A stretch of DNA of 64,000 bases from Actinoplanes sp. TBRC 11911 (GTDB lineage: Bacteria > Actinomycetota > Actinomycetes > Mycobacteriales > Micromonosporaceae), in contig NZ_JABBNC010000014.1 in NCBI RefSeq assembly GCF_012933445.1, positions 124,001 through 188,000 of the forward strand, given 5' to 3'. How positions within the stretch are numbered: position 1 is the first letter of the stretch; every line of letters starts with the position of its first letter. Below the pieces are notes generated by a model. That model ran no database searches, was not told the origin of the DNA, and worked only from the letters and a program-made list of their open reading frames with translations. This document shows, one piece after another, positions 27,332 to 36,342 of the stretch. A program made the translations under genes and the position numbers.

Positions 27332-28246
27332 GTGAGCGTCCAGATCGATCCCCTCGAAGACGTCCTGGCGCTCGTCGGCACCACCAGCCACCTGTCCATC
27401 GGCATGCGGGCCGGCGGCGACTGGGCGCTCGCGTTCGACGCGCCTCCGGCGGTGAAGTTCAATGCCGTACGCCGGGGCCGATGCCTGATCGTGGTCGAGG
27501 ACACCGAGTGGTGGCTCAACGAGGGCGACTGCTTCCTGCTGACCCGTTCGCTGCCGTTCGTCGCCGCGTCCGGGCCGGGCCTGGCACCGGTGGCCGCCGC
27601 GCCCTTCTTCGCCGAGGCTCGCGACGGCGTCGCCCGCGTCGGCACCGGCGACGAATTCCACATGATCGGCGGCCGGTTCGGGCTCGGCGACCGCGGGCGG
27701 AGGCTGCTTCTCGACGGCTTGCCCCCGGTGATCCACGTGCCCGGCGACACCGCGGAGGCGGCGACCCTGCGCTGGGCGCTCGCCCAGATCGACGCCGAGC
27801 TGCGCGACCGGCCGCCGGGCTCCACGCTGGTCGCCGAGCATCTCGCCCTGGTCATGCTGATCCACGTGCTGCGGCTGCACCTGGCCCGGGCCGGCGCCGC
27901 GACCGGCTGGCTGGCCGGCCTGGCCGACCCGATGATCGCCACGGCGTTGCGGGCCCTGCACGGCCGGCCGGACCGGCCGTGGACGGTCGCCGATCTGGCC
28001 GCCGAGGCGGCCGTGTCCCGCTCCACCCTGGCGGCCCGGTTCAAGCTGGTGGTCGGGCAGGCGCCGCTCGACTACCTGACCGGCTGGCGCATCGAGCTGG
28101 CCGCCGACCGGCTCCGCCGCGGCGACTCGGTGGCGGCCATCGCGCGGGCCGTCGGCTACGGCTCGGAGAGCGCCCTGAGCACCGCGTTCAAGCGGGTCAC
28201 CGGCTCGTCGCCGCGCGCCTTCCGGGCCGGGACGCTCAGCCGGTGA
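27332..28246 (+). CDS. AraC-family regulator with cupin domain
   Basis: A 304-residue regulator from GTG 27332. An in-frame ATG at 27266 would overlap the divergent SDR start and its promoter, so the later start is preferred. The N-terminal half is a cupin-type sensor (PLEDVLALVGTTSHLSIGMR, WWLNEGDCFLLTR). The C-terminal double helix-turn-helix covers about residues 205-300 (PWTVADLAAEAAVSRSTLAA, YLTGWRIELAADRL, VGYGSESALSTAFKR). The family often senses small organics and activates a neighbouring oxidoreductase. Its end overlaps the convergent ABC-F gene by 11 bp. Confidence 0.9.
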   Translation: MSVQIDPLEDVLALVGTTSHLSIGMRAGGDWALAFDAPPAVKFNAVRRGRCLIVVEDTEWWLNEGDCFLLTRSLPFVAASGPGLAPVAAAPFFAEARDGVARVGTGDEFHMIGGRFGLGDRGRRLLLDGLPPVIHVPGDTAEAATLRWALAQIDAELRDRPPGSTLVAEHLALVMLIHVLRLHLARAGAATGWLAGLADPMIATALRALHGRPDRPWTVADLAAEAAVSRSTLAARFKLVVGQAPLDYLTGWRIELAADRLRRGDSVAAIARAVGYGSESALSTAFKRVTGSSPRAFRAGTLSR

Positions 28247-29870
28247 CCTTGCCGTCGGCGACCTCGAGATGCCGGGTCGTGTGCACCGCCGCCAGCATCC
28301 GCCGGTCGTGCGTGACCAGGAGCAGCGTCCCCGGGTAGGAGGCCAGGGCCGACTCGAGCTGCTCGATCGCCGCCAGGTCCAGGTGGTTCGTCGGCTCGTC
28401 CAGGACCAGCAGATTCACCCCGCGCGCCTGCAGCAGCGCCAGCGCCGCCCGGGTCCGCTCGCCGGGGGACAGCGTGCCCGCCGGGCGCAGCACGTGCTGG
28501 GCGCGCAGCCCGAACTTCGCCAGCAGCGTGCGCACGTCGGCGTCGCTGAGATCCGGCACCGCCTTGCCGAACGCCGCCGCCAGGGCGTCGTCGCCGAGGA
28601 ACAGGCCGCGGGCCTGATCGACCTCGCCGACCACCACACCCGGGCCCAGGCTCGCCGTCCCCGACTCGGGTTCGAGGCGGCCCAGCAGCGCGGCCAGCAG
28701 CGTCGACTTGCCCGAGCCGTTCGCCCCGGTGATCGCCACCCGGTCCGCCCAGTCGATCTGCAGGGTGACCGGGCCGAGCACGAAGCCGCCGCGCCGGACC
28801 ACGGCGTCGCGCATGGTCGCCACCACGGCCCCGGCGCGGGGCGCGGCGGCGATCTCCATCCGCAGCTCCCACTCCTTGCGCGGCTCCTCGACCACCTCCA
28901 TGCGCTCGATCAGCCGCTCGGTCTGCCGGGCCTTCGCCGCCTGCTTCTCGCTGGTCTCGCCGCGGAAGTGCTTGATGTTCTTGTCGTTGTCGGTGGCCTT
29001 CTTGCGGGCGTTGCGCACGCCCTTCTCCATCCAGGCCCGCTGCATCCGGGCGCGTTCCAGCAGGTCGTCCTTCTTGTCGGCGTATTCGTCGTACGCCTCG
29101 CGGGCGTGCCGGCGGGCCCGCTCGCGCTCGGAGAGGTAGGCCGCGTATCCACCCCCGTACAGGTTGATCTGCTGCTGGGCCAGGTCGAGCTCGAGCACCT
29201 TGGTGACCGTGCGGGTGAGGAACTCGCGGTCGTGGCTGACCACCACCGTCCCCGCGCGCAGCCCGGTCACGAACATCTCGAGCCGGCTCAGGCCGTCCAG
29301 GTCCAGGTCGTTGGTGGGTTCGTCGAGCAGAACGATGTCGTAGCGGCTGAGCAACAGCGATGCCATGCCGGCGCGGGCCGCCTGGCCGCCGGACAGCGAG
29401 GTCATCGCGGCGTCCAGCGCGAAATCCAGGCCCAGTTCGGCGGTGACGTGCTCGGCGCGCTCCTCCAGGTCGGCGCCACCCAGACCCAGCCAACGTTCCA
29501 AGGCGATCCCGTACGCCTCGTCGGCGCCCTTCGCCCCGCTCGCCAGCGCGGCGGCGGCCTCGTCCATGGTCGTCAGGGCGGGGCCGACACCGGTGCGGCG
29601 GGCCAGGAACTCGCGCACGGTCTCGCCGGGCCGCCGCTCGCGTTCCTGCGGCAGATAGCCGACCGTGGCGGTGGGCGGGCTCAGCGACACCGTGCCGTTC
29701 CCGGCCGGGGCGAGGCCGGCCAGCGTGCGCAGCAACGTGGTCTTGCCCGCGCCGTTCACCCCGACCAGGCCGATCACGTCGCCGGGCGCGACCACGAGAT
29801 CGAGGGAGCTGAACAGGTGGCGGTCGCCGTGCCCGGCGGCGAGGTCCCGGGCGATCATCGTGGCACTCAT
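28236..29870 (-). CDS. ABC-F family ATPase
   Basis: A 544-residue protein with two ABC domains and no membrane segment. Domain 1: Walker A GVNGAGKTT, signature LSGGQAAR, Walker B VLLDEPTNDLD. Domain 2: GANGSGKST, signature LSPGERTR, VLDEPTNHLD. A long charged coiled-coil linker (about residues 230-310, with repeated Arg/Lys/Glu) separates them. ABC-F proteins act on the ribosome, either in translation quality control or in protection against antibiotics. No macrolide or lincosamide gene is adjacent, so a resistance role is not shown. ATG 29870 is preferred to ATG 29882 because relatives begin MSAT. Confidence 0.92.
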   Translation of the reverse strand: MSATMIARDLAAGHGDRHLFSSLDLVVAPGDVIGLVGVNGAGKTTLLRTLAGLAPAGNGTVSLSPPTATVGYLPQERERRPGETVREFLARRTGVGPALTTMDEAAAALASGAKGADEAYGIALERWLGLGGADLEERAEHVTAELGLDFALDAAMTSLSGGQAARAGMASLLLSRYDIVLLDEPTNDLDLDGLSRLEMFVTGLRAGTVVVSHDREFLTRTVTKVLELDLAQQQINLYGGGYAAYLSERERARRHAREAYDEYADKKDDLLERARMQRAWMEKGVRNARKKATDNDKNIKHFRGETSEKQAAKARQTERLIERMEVVEEPRKEWELRMEIAAAPRAGAVVATMRDAVVRRGGFVLGPVTLQIDWADRVAITGANGSGKSTLLAALLGRLEPESGTASLGPGVVVGEVDQARGLFLGDDALAAAFGKAVPDLSDADVRTLLAKFGLRAQHVLRPAGTLSPGERTRAALALLQARGVNLLVLDEPTNHLDLAAIEQLESALASYPGTLLLVTHDRRMLAAVHTTRHLEVADGKVTG

Positions 29871-29895
29871 CTCGAGCACCATGCTAAGGCGCGGC

Positions 29896-30843
29896 TCAAG
29901 CGGTTATCGGCACCGCCGTGCCGGTGACCCGGACGCCTGGCTCGCCGGGGGTGAGGCGGACCGTGATCCGGCTCGGCCGGCCCAGGTCGTCGCCCTGCGC
30001 CAGGTGGATCACCGCGTCGTCCTCGACCAGCCACAGGTCGCGCAGGTAGGCACCGAACGCCGCGGCGGCCGCCCCGGTCGCCGGATCCTCGTAGACGCCG
30101 CCCACCGGGAACGGGTTGCGCACGTCGAACGAGTCGTCGCCGGTGCGGAACACCAGCTGCACCGTGGTCCAGTCGTGGGCCTCCATCAGCGCTTTCAGCG
30201 CCGGCACGTCGTAGTCCAGCTCGGCGAGGCGCTTGCGCGAGGCCGCCGCGATGACCGGGTGGTACGCCCCGGCGTACGCGACCCGGGGCGGGAGCGTGTC
30301 GTCGAGGTCGAACTCGCTCCAGCGCAACGCCGCCAGCAGCGCGGTGAGCCGGTCACCGCCGAGATCGCCGACGCTTGCCGCGACGCTGGTGAGGGTGGCG
30401 CGTCCGTGATCGTCCACGGTCACCGGGACCTCGCCCGAGTTGGTCACGAAGACGTGCTCGCCCGGGCCCAGCGCGACCGCGGCCGCCACCGTGGCGTGAC
30501 CGCAGAACGGGACCTCGGCGAGCGGGCTGAAGTAGCGGACGCGCCGGGGCGCCGCGGCTGCGCCAGGAGCGGGCACCGCCGCGGCTGCGCCAGGAGCGGG
30601 CACCCCCGCCGGCTCGGCATCGGCCCGGCCGCCAGACATTTCCGGCTTTCCGGATTTGTCGGGCGACGCGGAGGTCGGCGAAGGTGCCGGTCCGGTGAGG
30701 AATGCCGACTCGGAATAGCCCAGGTCGGCGGCGATCGCGAGCATCTCGGCGTCGCTCAGCTTCGACGCGTCCAGAACCACCCCGGCCGGGTTGCCGCCGC
30801 GCGGGTCGTCGGTGAACGCCGCGTACCGCAGAATCTCCGTCAT
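29896..30843 (-). CDS. PhzF-like isomerase family protein with disordered insert
   Basis: A 315-residue protein of the diaminopimelate-epimerase-like fold. Conserved: RGGNPAGVVLD, the catalytic Glu (E45 in YSESAF), VPFCGHATVAAA and DPATGAAAAAFG. Between T50 and R100 there is an insert of roughly 48 residues, rich in Pro, Ala, Ser and Gly, that breaks the usual loop before VRYFSP; part of it is an exact in-frame 27-bp duplication. The family is mostly of unknown substrate, and there are no phenazine genes here. The gene is divergent from the AAA+ ATPase. Confidence 0.87.
   Translation of the reverse strand: MTEILRYAAFTDDPRGGNPAGVVLDASKLSDAEMLAIAADLGYSESAFLTGPAPSPTSASPDKSGKPEMSGGRADAEPAGVPAPGAAAAVPAPGAAAAPRRVRYFSPLAEVPFCGHATVAAAVALGPGEHVFVTNSGEVPVTVDDHGRATLTSVAASVGDLGGDRLTALLAALRWSEFDLDDTLPPRVAYAGAYHPVIAAASRKRLAELDYDVPALKALMEAHDWTTVQLVFRTGDDSFDVRNPFPVGGVYEDPATGAAAAAFGAYLRDLWLVEDDAVIHLAQGDDLGRPSRITVRLTPGEPGVRVTGTAVPITA
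30551..30604. repeat. Exact 27-bp tandem duplication inside PhzF-like gene
   Basis: Positions 30551-30577 and 30578-30604 are identical. The repeat is in frame and encodes two copies of a nine-residue unit of the form VPAPGAAAA in the disordered insert. Confidence 0.95.
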
Positions 30844-30879
30844 CCCGACAGCCTGCCCGGCACCGATGCGGTGGACAAC

Positions 30880-30907
30880 TTGGCGTGCCACCGACGCGGA
30901 GTAGCGT
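30880..30907 (+). promoter_or_regulatory. Leaderless promoter of AAA+/VWA operon
   Basis: TTGGCG (30880-30885), a 16-bp spacer and TAGCGT (30902-30907) end 7 bp before the GTG start at 30915, so the mRNA is expected to begin at or next to the start codon. Confidence 0.55.
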
Positions 30908-30914
30908 TCTTGCG

Positions 30915-32339
30915 GTGACAGACGCACCAACAGCGATCACACCCACCCCACCAAACGATCTGCCGCGCACGCTGGGCGAGTTGCGGGCCGCGGGACACGA
31001 GTTCCGCACCGTGAAGGAAGAGCTGCGCGACAACCTGCTCGACCGGCTTCGCAGCGGTGCGCCGCGCTTCCCCGGCATCGTGGGCTACGACGACACGGTG
31101 CTTCCCGAGGTCGAGCGGGCCCTGCTCGCCGGCCACGACATGGTCCTGCTCGGCGAGCGCGGCCAGGGCAAGACCCGGCTCATCCGCGGCCTGGTCGACC
31201 TGCTGGACGAGTGGACGCCGTACATCGCCGGCTCCGAGCTGCGCGAACACCCGTACCAGCCGCTCACCCCGGCCTCCCGGCGGCTCGCCGCCGAGACCGG
31301 TGACCTGCTGCCGATCGCCTGGCTGCACCGCAGCGAGCGGTACGGCGAGAAGCTGGCCACCCCGGACACCAGCGTCGGCGACCTGATCGGCGACGTCGAC
31401 CCGATCAAGGTGGCCGAGGGGCGTCCGCTCGGCGACCCGGACACCATTCACTTCGGCCTGGTACCGCGCACCAACCGCGGCATCTTCGCCGTCAACGAGC
31501 TGCCCGACCTGGCCGAGCGCATCCAGGTGTCGCTGCTCAACGTGCTCGAGGAACGCGACATCCAGGTCCGCGGCTACCAGCTGCGGCTGCCGCTGGACCT
31601 GCTGCTGGTCGCCTCCGCGAACCCGGAGGACTACACCAACCGCGGCCGGATCATCACGCCGCTCAAGGACCGGTTCGGCGCCGAGATCCGCACCCACTAC
31701 CCGGTCGACCTGGCGCTGGAGACCGCGCTGGTCCGGCAGGAGGCGACGCTGGTCGCGGCCGTGCCGGAACACCTGATCGACGTCCTCGCGCGCTACACCC
31801 GGGCGGTGCGGGAGTCGCCCGCGGTCGACGCCCGCTCCGGCATCTCGGCCCGGTTCGCGATCGCGGCGGCCGAGACGGTGGCCGCGTCCGCGCTGCGCCG
31901 GGCCGGGCTGCGCGGCGAGAACGAGGCCGTGGCCCGCATCGGCGACACGGTCTCGGTCACCTCGACGCTGCGCGGCAAGGTCGAGTTCGAGAGCGGCGAG
32001 GAGGGCCGGGAGACCGAGGTCCTCGCGCACCTGCTGCGGATCGCCACCGCCGAGACGTTCCGCGACCGGCTGGGCGGGCTCGACCTGTCCGGCTTCACCG
32101 ACCTGGTCGCCGAGGGCGCCATCATCGAGACCGGTGACCTGGTCTCGGCCGACGAGCTGCTCGGCCAGATCGGCACCGTGCCGGGGCTGGCCAAGGTGCT
32201 CGACCGGCTCGGGCTCGGCGACGCGCCCAGCCCGGCGCAGGCGGCGTCCGGCGTCGAGTTCGTCCTCGAGGGCCTGCACCTCACCCGCCGGCTGGCCAAG
32301 GAGCTGACCGACGACGGCCGAACCCTGTACGGGAGCTGA
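30915..32339 (+). CDS. AAA+ ATPase, MoxR/magnesium-chelatase-I-like
   Basis: A 474-residue ATPase. Walker A is GERGQGKTR at residues 80-88, the acidic Walker B-type segment is GIFAVNELPDLAERIQVSLL, and LLLVASANPEDYTNRGRII is the sensor region seen in ChlI/MoxR proteins. It is followed after one base by a VWA-domain gene, the standard partnership in which a ring ATPase acts with a VWA protein to insert metals or mature and disassemble complexes. The client is unknown. GTG 30915 fits the leaderless promoter. Confidence 0.92.
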   Translation: MTDAPTAITPTPPNDLPRTLGELRAAGHEFRTVKEELRDNLLDRLRSGAPRFPGIVGYDDTVLPEVERALLAGHDMVLLGERGQGKTRLIRGLVDLLDEWTPYIAGSELREHPYQPLTPASRRLAAETGDLLPIAWLHRSERYGEKLATPDTSVGDLIGDVDPIKVAEGRPLGDPDTIHFGLVPRTNRGIFAVNELPDLAERIQVSLLNVLEERDIQVRGYQLRLPLDLLLVASANPEDYTNRGRIITPLKDRFGAEIRTHYPVDLALETALVRQEATLVAAVPEHLIDVLARYTRAVRESPAVDARSGISARFAIAAAETVAASALRRAGLRGENEAVARIGDTVSVTSTLRGKVEFESGEEGRETEVLAHLLRIATAETFRDRLGGLDLSGFTDLVAEGAIIETGDLVSADELLGQIGTVPGLAKVLDRLGLGDAPSPAQAASGVEFVLEGLHLTRRLAKELTDDGRTLYGS

Positions 32340-32340
32340 C

Positions 32341-34302
32341 ATGGCCGGAAGCAGATTCCGTTACGGGGCATGGCGGGACGGGCCCGATCCGCTCGCCCCG
32401 CCGTACGACGTGCGGGCCGCCGTCGACGAGGTCGGCGAGCGGGTGCTGGCCGGCGACAGCCTGCGCGACGTGCTGCGCGACCTGATCCGCCGCGGCCCGC
32501 GCGACGGACGCGGCCTGGACGCGCTGCGCGAGCGGGCCCGCCGGATGCGCAAGGAGGCGCTGCGCCGGGGCAACCTGGACGGCGCGGTCACCCGCGCGCA
32601 GCAGATGCTCGACCAGGCGTTGTCCACCGAGCGCGAGGAACTGGCCCGCCGCGACGACGACGCGTCCCGCTTCAACGAGGCGGTGCTGGACAGCCTGCCG
32701 AACTCGACGTCACGGGCCGTCGAGGAGCTCTCCTCGTACGAGTGGGCGTCGGACGAGGCCCGGCAGATGTACCAGCAGATCCTCGACGGATTACGGCGCG
32801 AGGTGGTGGAGCAGCGGTTCGCCGGGATGAAGCAGGCCCTGGAGAACGGCGACATGCAGGGCGTCTCCGACATGGTCTCGGACCTCAACGACCTGCTGGC
32901 CAAGCACGCCCGCGGCGAGGACACCTCGGACGCGTTCGCGCAGTTCATGGACAAGCACGGGCAGTTCTTCCCGGACAACCCGGCCAACGTCGAGGAGCTC
33001 ATCGACTCGCTCGCCCGCCGGGCCGCGGCGGCCGAGCGGCTGATGCGCTCGCTCAGCCCGCAGCAGCAGGAGGAGCTGTCCCGGCTGATGGACTCCGCGC
33101 TCGGCGACGGTCCGTTGCGCGGGCAGCTCGCCGAGCTCACCGACAACCTGCGGGCGTTGCGGCCGCAGCTCAACTGGGGCCGCGGCGAGCGCATGCGCGG
33201 CCCGAACGATCTCGGCTACGGCGACGCGACCGCGGCGCTCGGCGAGATCAGCGAACTGGACGAGCTGCTCGACCAGCTCGGTCAGCAGCATCCGGGCGCC
33301 ACGTTGGACGATGTCGACGTCGAGATGGTGGAGCGGCAACTGGGCCGGTCCGCCGGCGACGACGTGCGGCGGCTGCGCGACCTGGAACGCGAGCTGCGCC
33401 GGCAGGGGTGGGTCACCCGCGACGCCGAAGGGCTGACGCTGTCGCCGAAGGCGTTGCGCCGGCTCGGGCGTACGGCGCTGGCAAAGGTTTTCGATGATTT
33501 GTCCGCCAAGCGCCAGGGCCAGCACGATCTGCGCGACGCGGGGGCGGCCGGCGACCTGATCGGGTCGTCGCGGCGCTGGGAGTTCGGCGACGAGCAGCCG
33601 CTGGACGTGGTCCGCACGATCGGCAACGCGGTGCGCCGCTCCGGTCCCGGCACCGTCCCGGTCCGGCTGCTGCCCGAGGATTTCGAGGTGGCCGAGACCG
33701 AGCGGCGGGCCTCGTCGGCGGTCGCGCTGCTGGTGGACCTGTCGTACTCGATGTGGCTGGACGACCGCTGGGGGCCGATGAAGCAGACCGCGCTGGCCCT
33801 GTCACACCTGGTCGCCACGCAGTTCCCGCAGGACTCGCTGCAGATCATCGGATTCGGCCTGTACGCCCAGACGATGTCCGAGGCGGAGCTGGCCGCGTTC
33901 GACCCGAACGCGGAGAAGGGCACGAACCTGCAGCACGCCCTCCAGCTGGCCGGCCGTCACCTGCGCCGGCACCCGGGCTCGGAGCCGGTGGTGCTGGTGG
34001 TGACCGACGGCGAGCCGACCTCGCACCTGGAGCCGGACGGCGAGGCGATGTTCTGGTGGCCGCCGCTGCCGGAGACGATCCGGGCGACGGTCCACGAGGT
34101 GGATCACCTGACCCGCTTCGGCGCCACGCTGAACTTCTTCATGCTGGGCGAGGATCCCGGCCTGCAGCGGTTCGTCGGGGCGGTGGCCGAGCGCAACGGC
34201 GGCCGGGTGTTCAGCCCGGACGCCGCGGAGCTCGGTCGATACGTGGTCGACGACTACGTCCGCGCGCGCCGCGGTCGTGGCCGCGGTCGATCCGCCGCCT
34301 GA
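32341..34302 (+). CDS. VWA-domain protein, partner of the AAA+ ATPase
   Basis: The product has 653 residues. The N-terminal two thirds are charged and largely helical (many Arg/Asp/Glu; EELSRLMDSALGDGPLRGQL). The C-terminal VWA domain has the metal-ion-dependent adhesion site D466-L-S468-Y-S470 (VDLSYSM), then the Thr of KGTNLQHAL and VVTDGEP. The tail is Arg/Gly-rich. With the ATPase one base upstream this forms a MoxR-VWA type chaperone pair. A strong terminator follows 12 bp after the stop. Confidence 0.93.
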   Translation: MAGSRFRYGAWRDGPDPLAPPYDVRAAVDEVGERVLAGDSLRDVLRDLIRRGPRDGRGLDALRERARRMRKEALRRGNLDGAVTRAQQMLDQALSTEREELARRDDDASRFNEAVLDSLPNSTSRAVEELSSYEWASDEARQMYQQILDGLRREVVEQRFAGMKQALENGDMQGVSDMVSDLNDLLAKHARGEDTSDAFAQFMDKHGQFFPDNPANVEELIDSLARRAAAAERLMRSLSPQQQEELSRLMDSALGDGPLRGQLAELTDNLRALRPQLNWGRGERMRGPNDLGYGDATAALGEISELDELLDQLGQQHPGATLDDVDVEMVERQLGRSAGDDVRRLRDLERELRRQGWVTRDAEGLTLSPKALRRLGRTALAKVFDDLSAKRQGQHDLRDAGAAGDLIGSSRRWEFGDEQPLDVVRTIGNAVRRSGPGTVPVRLLPEDFEVAETERRASSAVALLVDLSYSMWLDDRWGPMKQTALALSHLVATQFPQDSLQIIGFGLYAQTMSEAELAAFDPNAEKGTNLQHALQLAGRHLRRHPGSEPVVLVVTDGEPTSHLEPDGEAMFWWPPLPETIRATVHEVDHLTRFGATLNFFMLGEDPGLQRFVGAVAERNGGRVFSPDAAELGRYVVDDYVRARRGRGRGRSAA

Positions 34303-34314
34303 TCAGGTATTTCG

Positions 34315-34344
34315 GGAAGCCCCGGCCGGTCGGCCGGGGCTTCC
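34315..34344 (+). terminator. Hairpin terminator of AAA+/VWA operon
   Basis: A perfect 13-bp stem, GGAAGCCCCGGCC against GGCCGGGGCTTCC with a GGTC loop, ends the operon before the Rv1822-like block. Confidence 0.85.
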
Positions 34345-34517
34345 TGGCGCCGGTCCACCCTGGAGTACTAGTTTCCTAGGACGACGCACACGGTGTGCGG
34401 GACGTGACGGGGTGATCAGGCAGCATCGGGCGCTGGTTATAGTTGCTCGGCGAGTTTCGGGGAACCGCCGCCCGGGTGCGTCATGCCCGGGTTCGAACTG
34501 GGGGAGAGGGAAGCGCG

Positions 34518-35135
34518 ATGTCGCAGCAGCCTGCGCCGTCCTACGTTGCCTCGAACCGCATCTGGACGATTCCCAACGTCATCAGCTTCATCCGGCTGCT
34601 CGGCGTCCCGCTGTTCCTGTATCTGCTGCTCGGCCCGCACCACGACGTGGCCGCGGTGATCGTGCTGGCGGTCGGCGGCACCACCGACTGGGTGGACGGC
34701 TTCGTGGCCCGGCGGATGAACTCGGTGAGCCGGCTCGGCGAGCTGCTCGACCCGTTCGCGGACCGGCTCTACATCCTGGCCACGCTGATCGGCTTCACCG
34801 TGCGCGGCGTCGTGCCGTACTGGCTGACCGGCGCCCTGCTGCTGCGCGAGGTCGTCCTCGCGATCGCGCTGCTGGTGCTGCGCCGCCACGGGTACGGTCC
34901 GCCGCCGGTGCACTACCTGGGCAAGACCGGCACGTTCGTGTTGCTCGCCGCGTTCCCGGCGATCCTGCTCGCCAAGGCCGTCCCGTCGATCGACTCGTGG
35001 ATGGGCCCGATCGGGTGGGCGCTGGCCTGGTGGGCGCTCGCCCTCTACTGGGCCGCGGCGGCGCTCTACCTCATCCAGACCGCCCAGCTGCTGCGGGCCG
35101 ACCGGGAGGACCGTGCCGGGGCGGTCGTGAGATGA
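34518..35135 (+). CDS. CDP-alcohol phosphatidyltransferase (PgsA2-like)
   Basis: A 205-residue integral membrane enzyme. The CDP-alcohol motif DG-x2-AR-x8-G-x3-D-x3-D is complete: D60, G61, A64, R65, G74, D78, D82. Several hydrophobic helices surround it. Such enzymes transfer a phosphatidyl group from CDP-diacylglycerol to an alcohol (glycerol phosphate, inositol phosphate and others); the acceptor is unknown here. The position at the head of the block equals Rv1822 (pgsA2) of M. tuberculosis. GGGGAGAGGGAAG precedes the ATG, and the stop overlaps the next start by 4 bp. Confidence 0.93.
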   Translation: MSQQPAPSYVASNRIWTIPNVISFIRLLGVPLFLYLLLGPHHDVAAVIVLAVGGTTDWVDGFVARRMNSVSRLGELLDPFADRLYILATLIGFTVRGVVPYWLTGALLLREVVLAIALLVLRRHGYGPPPVHYLGKTGTFVLLAAFPAILLAKAVPSIDSWMGPIGWALAWWALALYWAAAALYLIQTAQLLRADREDRAGAVVR

Positions 35136-36001
35136 CCGCGCCCAAGCGCAACTACACCCCGGACTTCCTCACCGAGCTGTTCCGCAACCCCCTCGACCCC
35201 GGGTACGCCGACGCGGCCGCCCGCAAGGCACGCGACGGTGAGCCGCGCGGCCCCCGCAAGATCGCCGGGAGCGGGGTTCTGCTGCTCACGCTGGTCCTGC
35301 TGGGGTTCCTGCTCGTCGTGGCGTACCAGCAGACGGTCGCCGACGAGCCGGCCCGCAGCAAGGCCCGCGCCGAGCTCATCGACCAGGTGACCAAGCGCCG
35401 GGACGCGACGGCCGCGTTGCAGGACCGTGCCGACTCGCTCGGCGCCGAGGTCAACGACCTGCGGGAGAAGGAGCTCGGCTCGTCGGCGGTGGCGAAGCTG
35501 CGCAACCTGGAGGCGCAGACCGGGCTGGCCTCGGTGCACGGTTCCGGGGCGAAGATCACCATCGGGGACGGTCCCGCCAAGGTCAATCCGGTGACCGGGG
35601 ATGATCAGAACGGCGCGGCCCGGGTCAAGGACACCGACCTGCAGCTCGCCACCAACGCGTTGTGGTCGCAGGGCGCCGAGGCGATCGCGATCAACGGGCA
35701 GCGGCTGACCGCGACCTCGACGATCCGGCAGGCCGGCGAGGCGATCCTGGTCGACTTCCGGCCGGTGACCACGCCGTACGAGGTGGTGGCGATCGGCCCG
35801 GACTCGCTGGCCGCCGACTTCCGCGACGGGTACGCCGGGAAGTTCTTCAAGCAGCTGGCGAGCCAGTACGGGATGTCGTTCAGCGCGTCCGGGGTGAAGG
35901 ACGTGACCCTGGACGCGGCCACCGAGCTCAAGCTGCGGGTGGCGCAGCCGGCGCCGACGCCCTCGAAACCCTCACCGTCCTCGTCGGAAGGCGGCAGATG
36001 A
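35132..36001 (+). CDS. DUF881 family membrane protein (Rv1823-like)
   Basis: The product has 289 residues. A cytosolic basic N-terminus is followed by one transmembrane helix (GVLLLTLVLLGFLLVVAYQQ), a predicted coiled coil (about residues 85-120) and the extracytoplasmic DUF881 domain (LQLATNALWSQGAEAIAING, then RLTATSTIRQAGEAILVDFR). DUF881 proteins resemble B. subtilis YlxW/YlxX-type division-locus proteins; their exact role is not known. ATGA overlaps on both sides show tight coupling with the transferase before and the small basic protein after. Confidence 0.93.
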   Translation: MTAPKRNYTPDFLTELFRNPLDPGYADAAARKARDGEPRGPRKIAGSGVLLLTLVLLGFLLVVAYQQTVADEPARSKARAELIDQVTKRRDATAALQDRADSLGAEVNDLREKELGSSAVAKLRNLEAQTGLASVHGSGAKITIGDGPAKVNPVTGDDQNGAARVKDTDLQLATNALWSQGAEAIAINGQRLTATSTIRQAGEAILVDFRPVTTPYEVVAIGPDSLAADFRDGYAGKFFKQLASQYGMSFSASGVKDVTLDAATELKLRVAQPAPTPSKPSPSSSEGGR

Positions 36002-36330
36002 TCGCCGTAATCGCCTTGATCGCGGGTGCCGCGCTGGGCATCGTGTTCCATCCGGCGGTGCCGCCCGCCCTGCAGCCGTATCTGCCGATCGCGGTGGTCG
36101 CCGCGCTGGACGCGGTGTTCGGCGGGGTGCGGGCGAAGCTGGACGGCATCTTCGACGACAAACAGTTCGTGATCTCGTTCATCTCCAACGTGCTGGTGGC
36201 GGCCCTGATCGTCTACCTGGGTGACCAGCTCGGGGTGGGCGGGCAGCTGTCCACCGGCGTGGTGGTGGTGCTCGGGGTGCGCATCTTCGGCAATGTCGCG
36301 GCCATCCGACGTCACCTGTTCCGGGCTTGA
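35998..36330 (+). CDS. Small basic family membrane protein (DUF1290, Rv1824-like)
   Basis: A 110-residue protein with three hydrophobic segments (MIAVIALIAGAALGIVFHP, LPIAVVAALDAVFGG, FISNVLVAALIVYLGDQLG). It is the DUF1290 or small basic protein family, always placed between two DUF881 genes, here as in mycobacteria and in Bacillus ylxX-like loci. A role near cell division or envelope assembly is suspected from context only. The start overlaps the previous stop (ATGA). Confidence 0.92.
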   Translation: MIAVIALIAGAALGIVFHPAVPPALQPYLPIAVVAALDAVFGGVRAKLDGIFDDKQFVISFISNVLVAALIVYLGDQLGVGGQLSTGVVVVLGVRIFGNVAAIRRHLFRA

Positions 36331-36342
36331 GGTGGTGCGCCG

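Noticed and set aside
29896-30843. Part of a phenazine or other antibiotic cluster (PhzF-like with ABC-F nearby)
   Set aside because: No other phenazine, polyketide, peptide synthetase or tailoring genes occur around it; PhzF-like proteins are common outside phenazine pathways.
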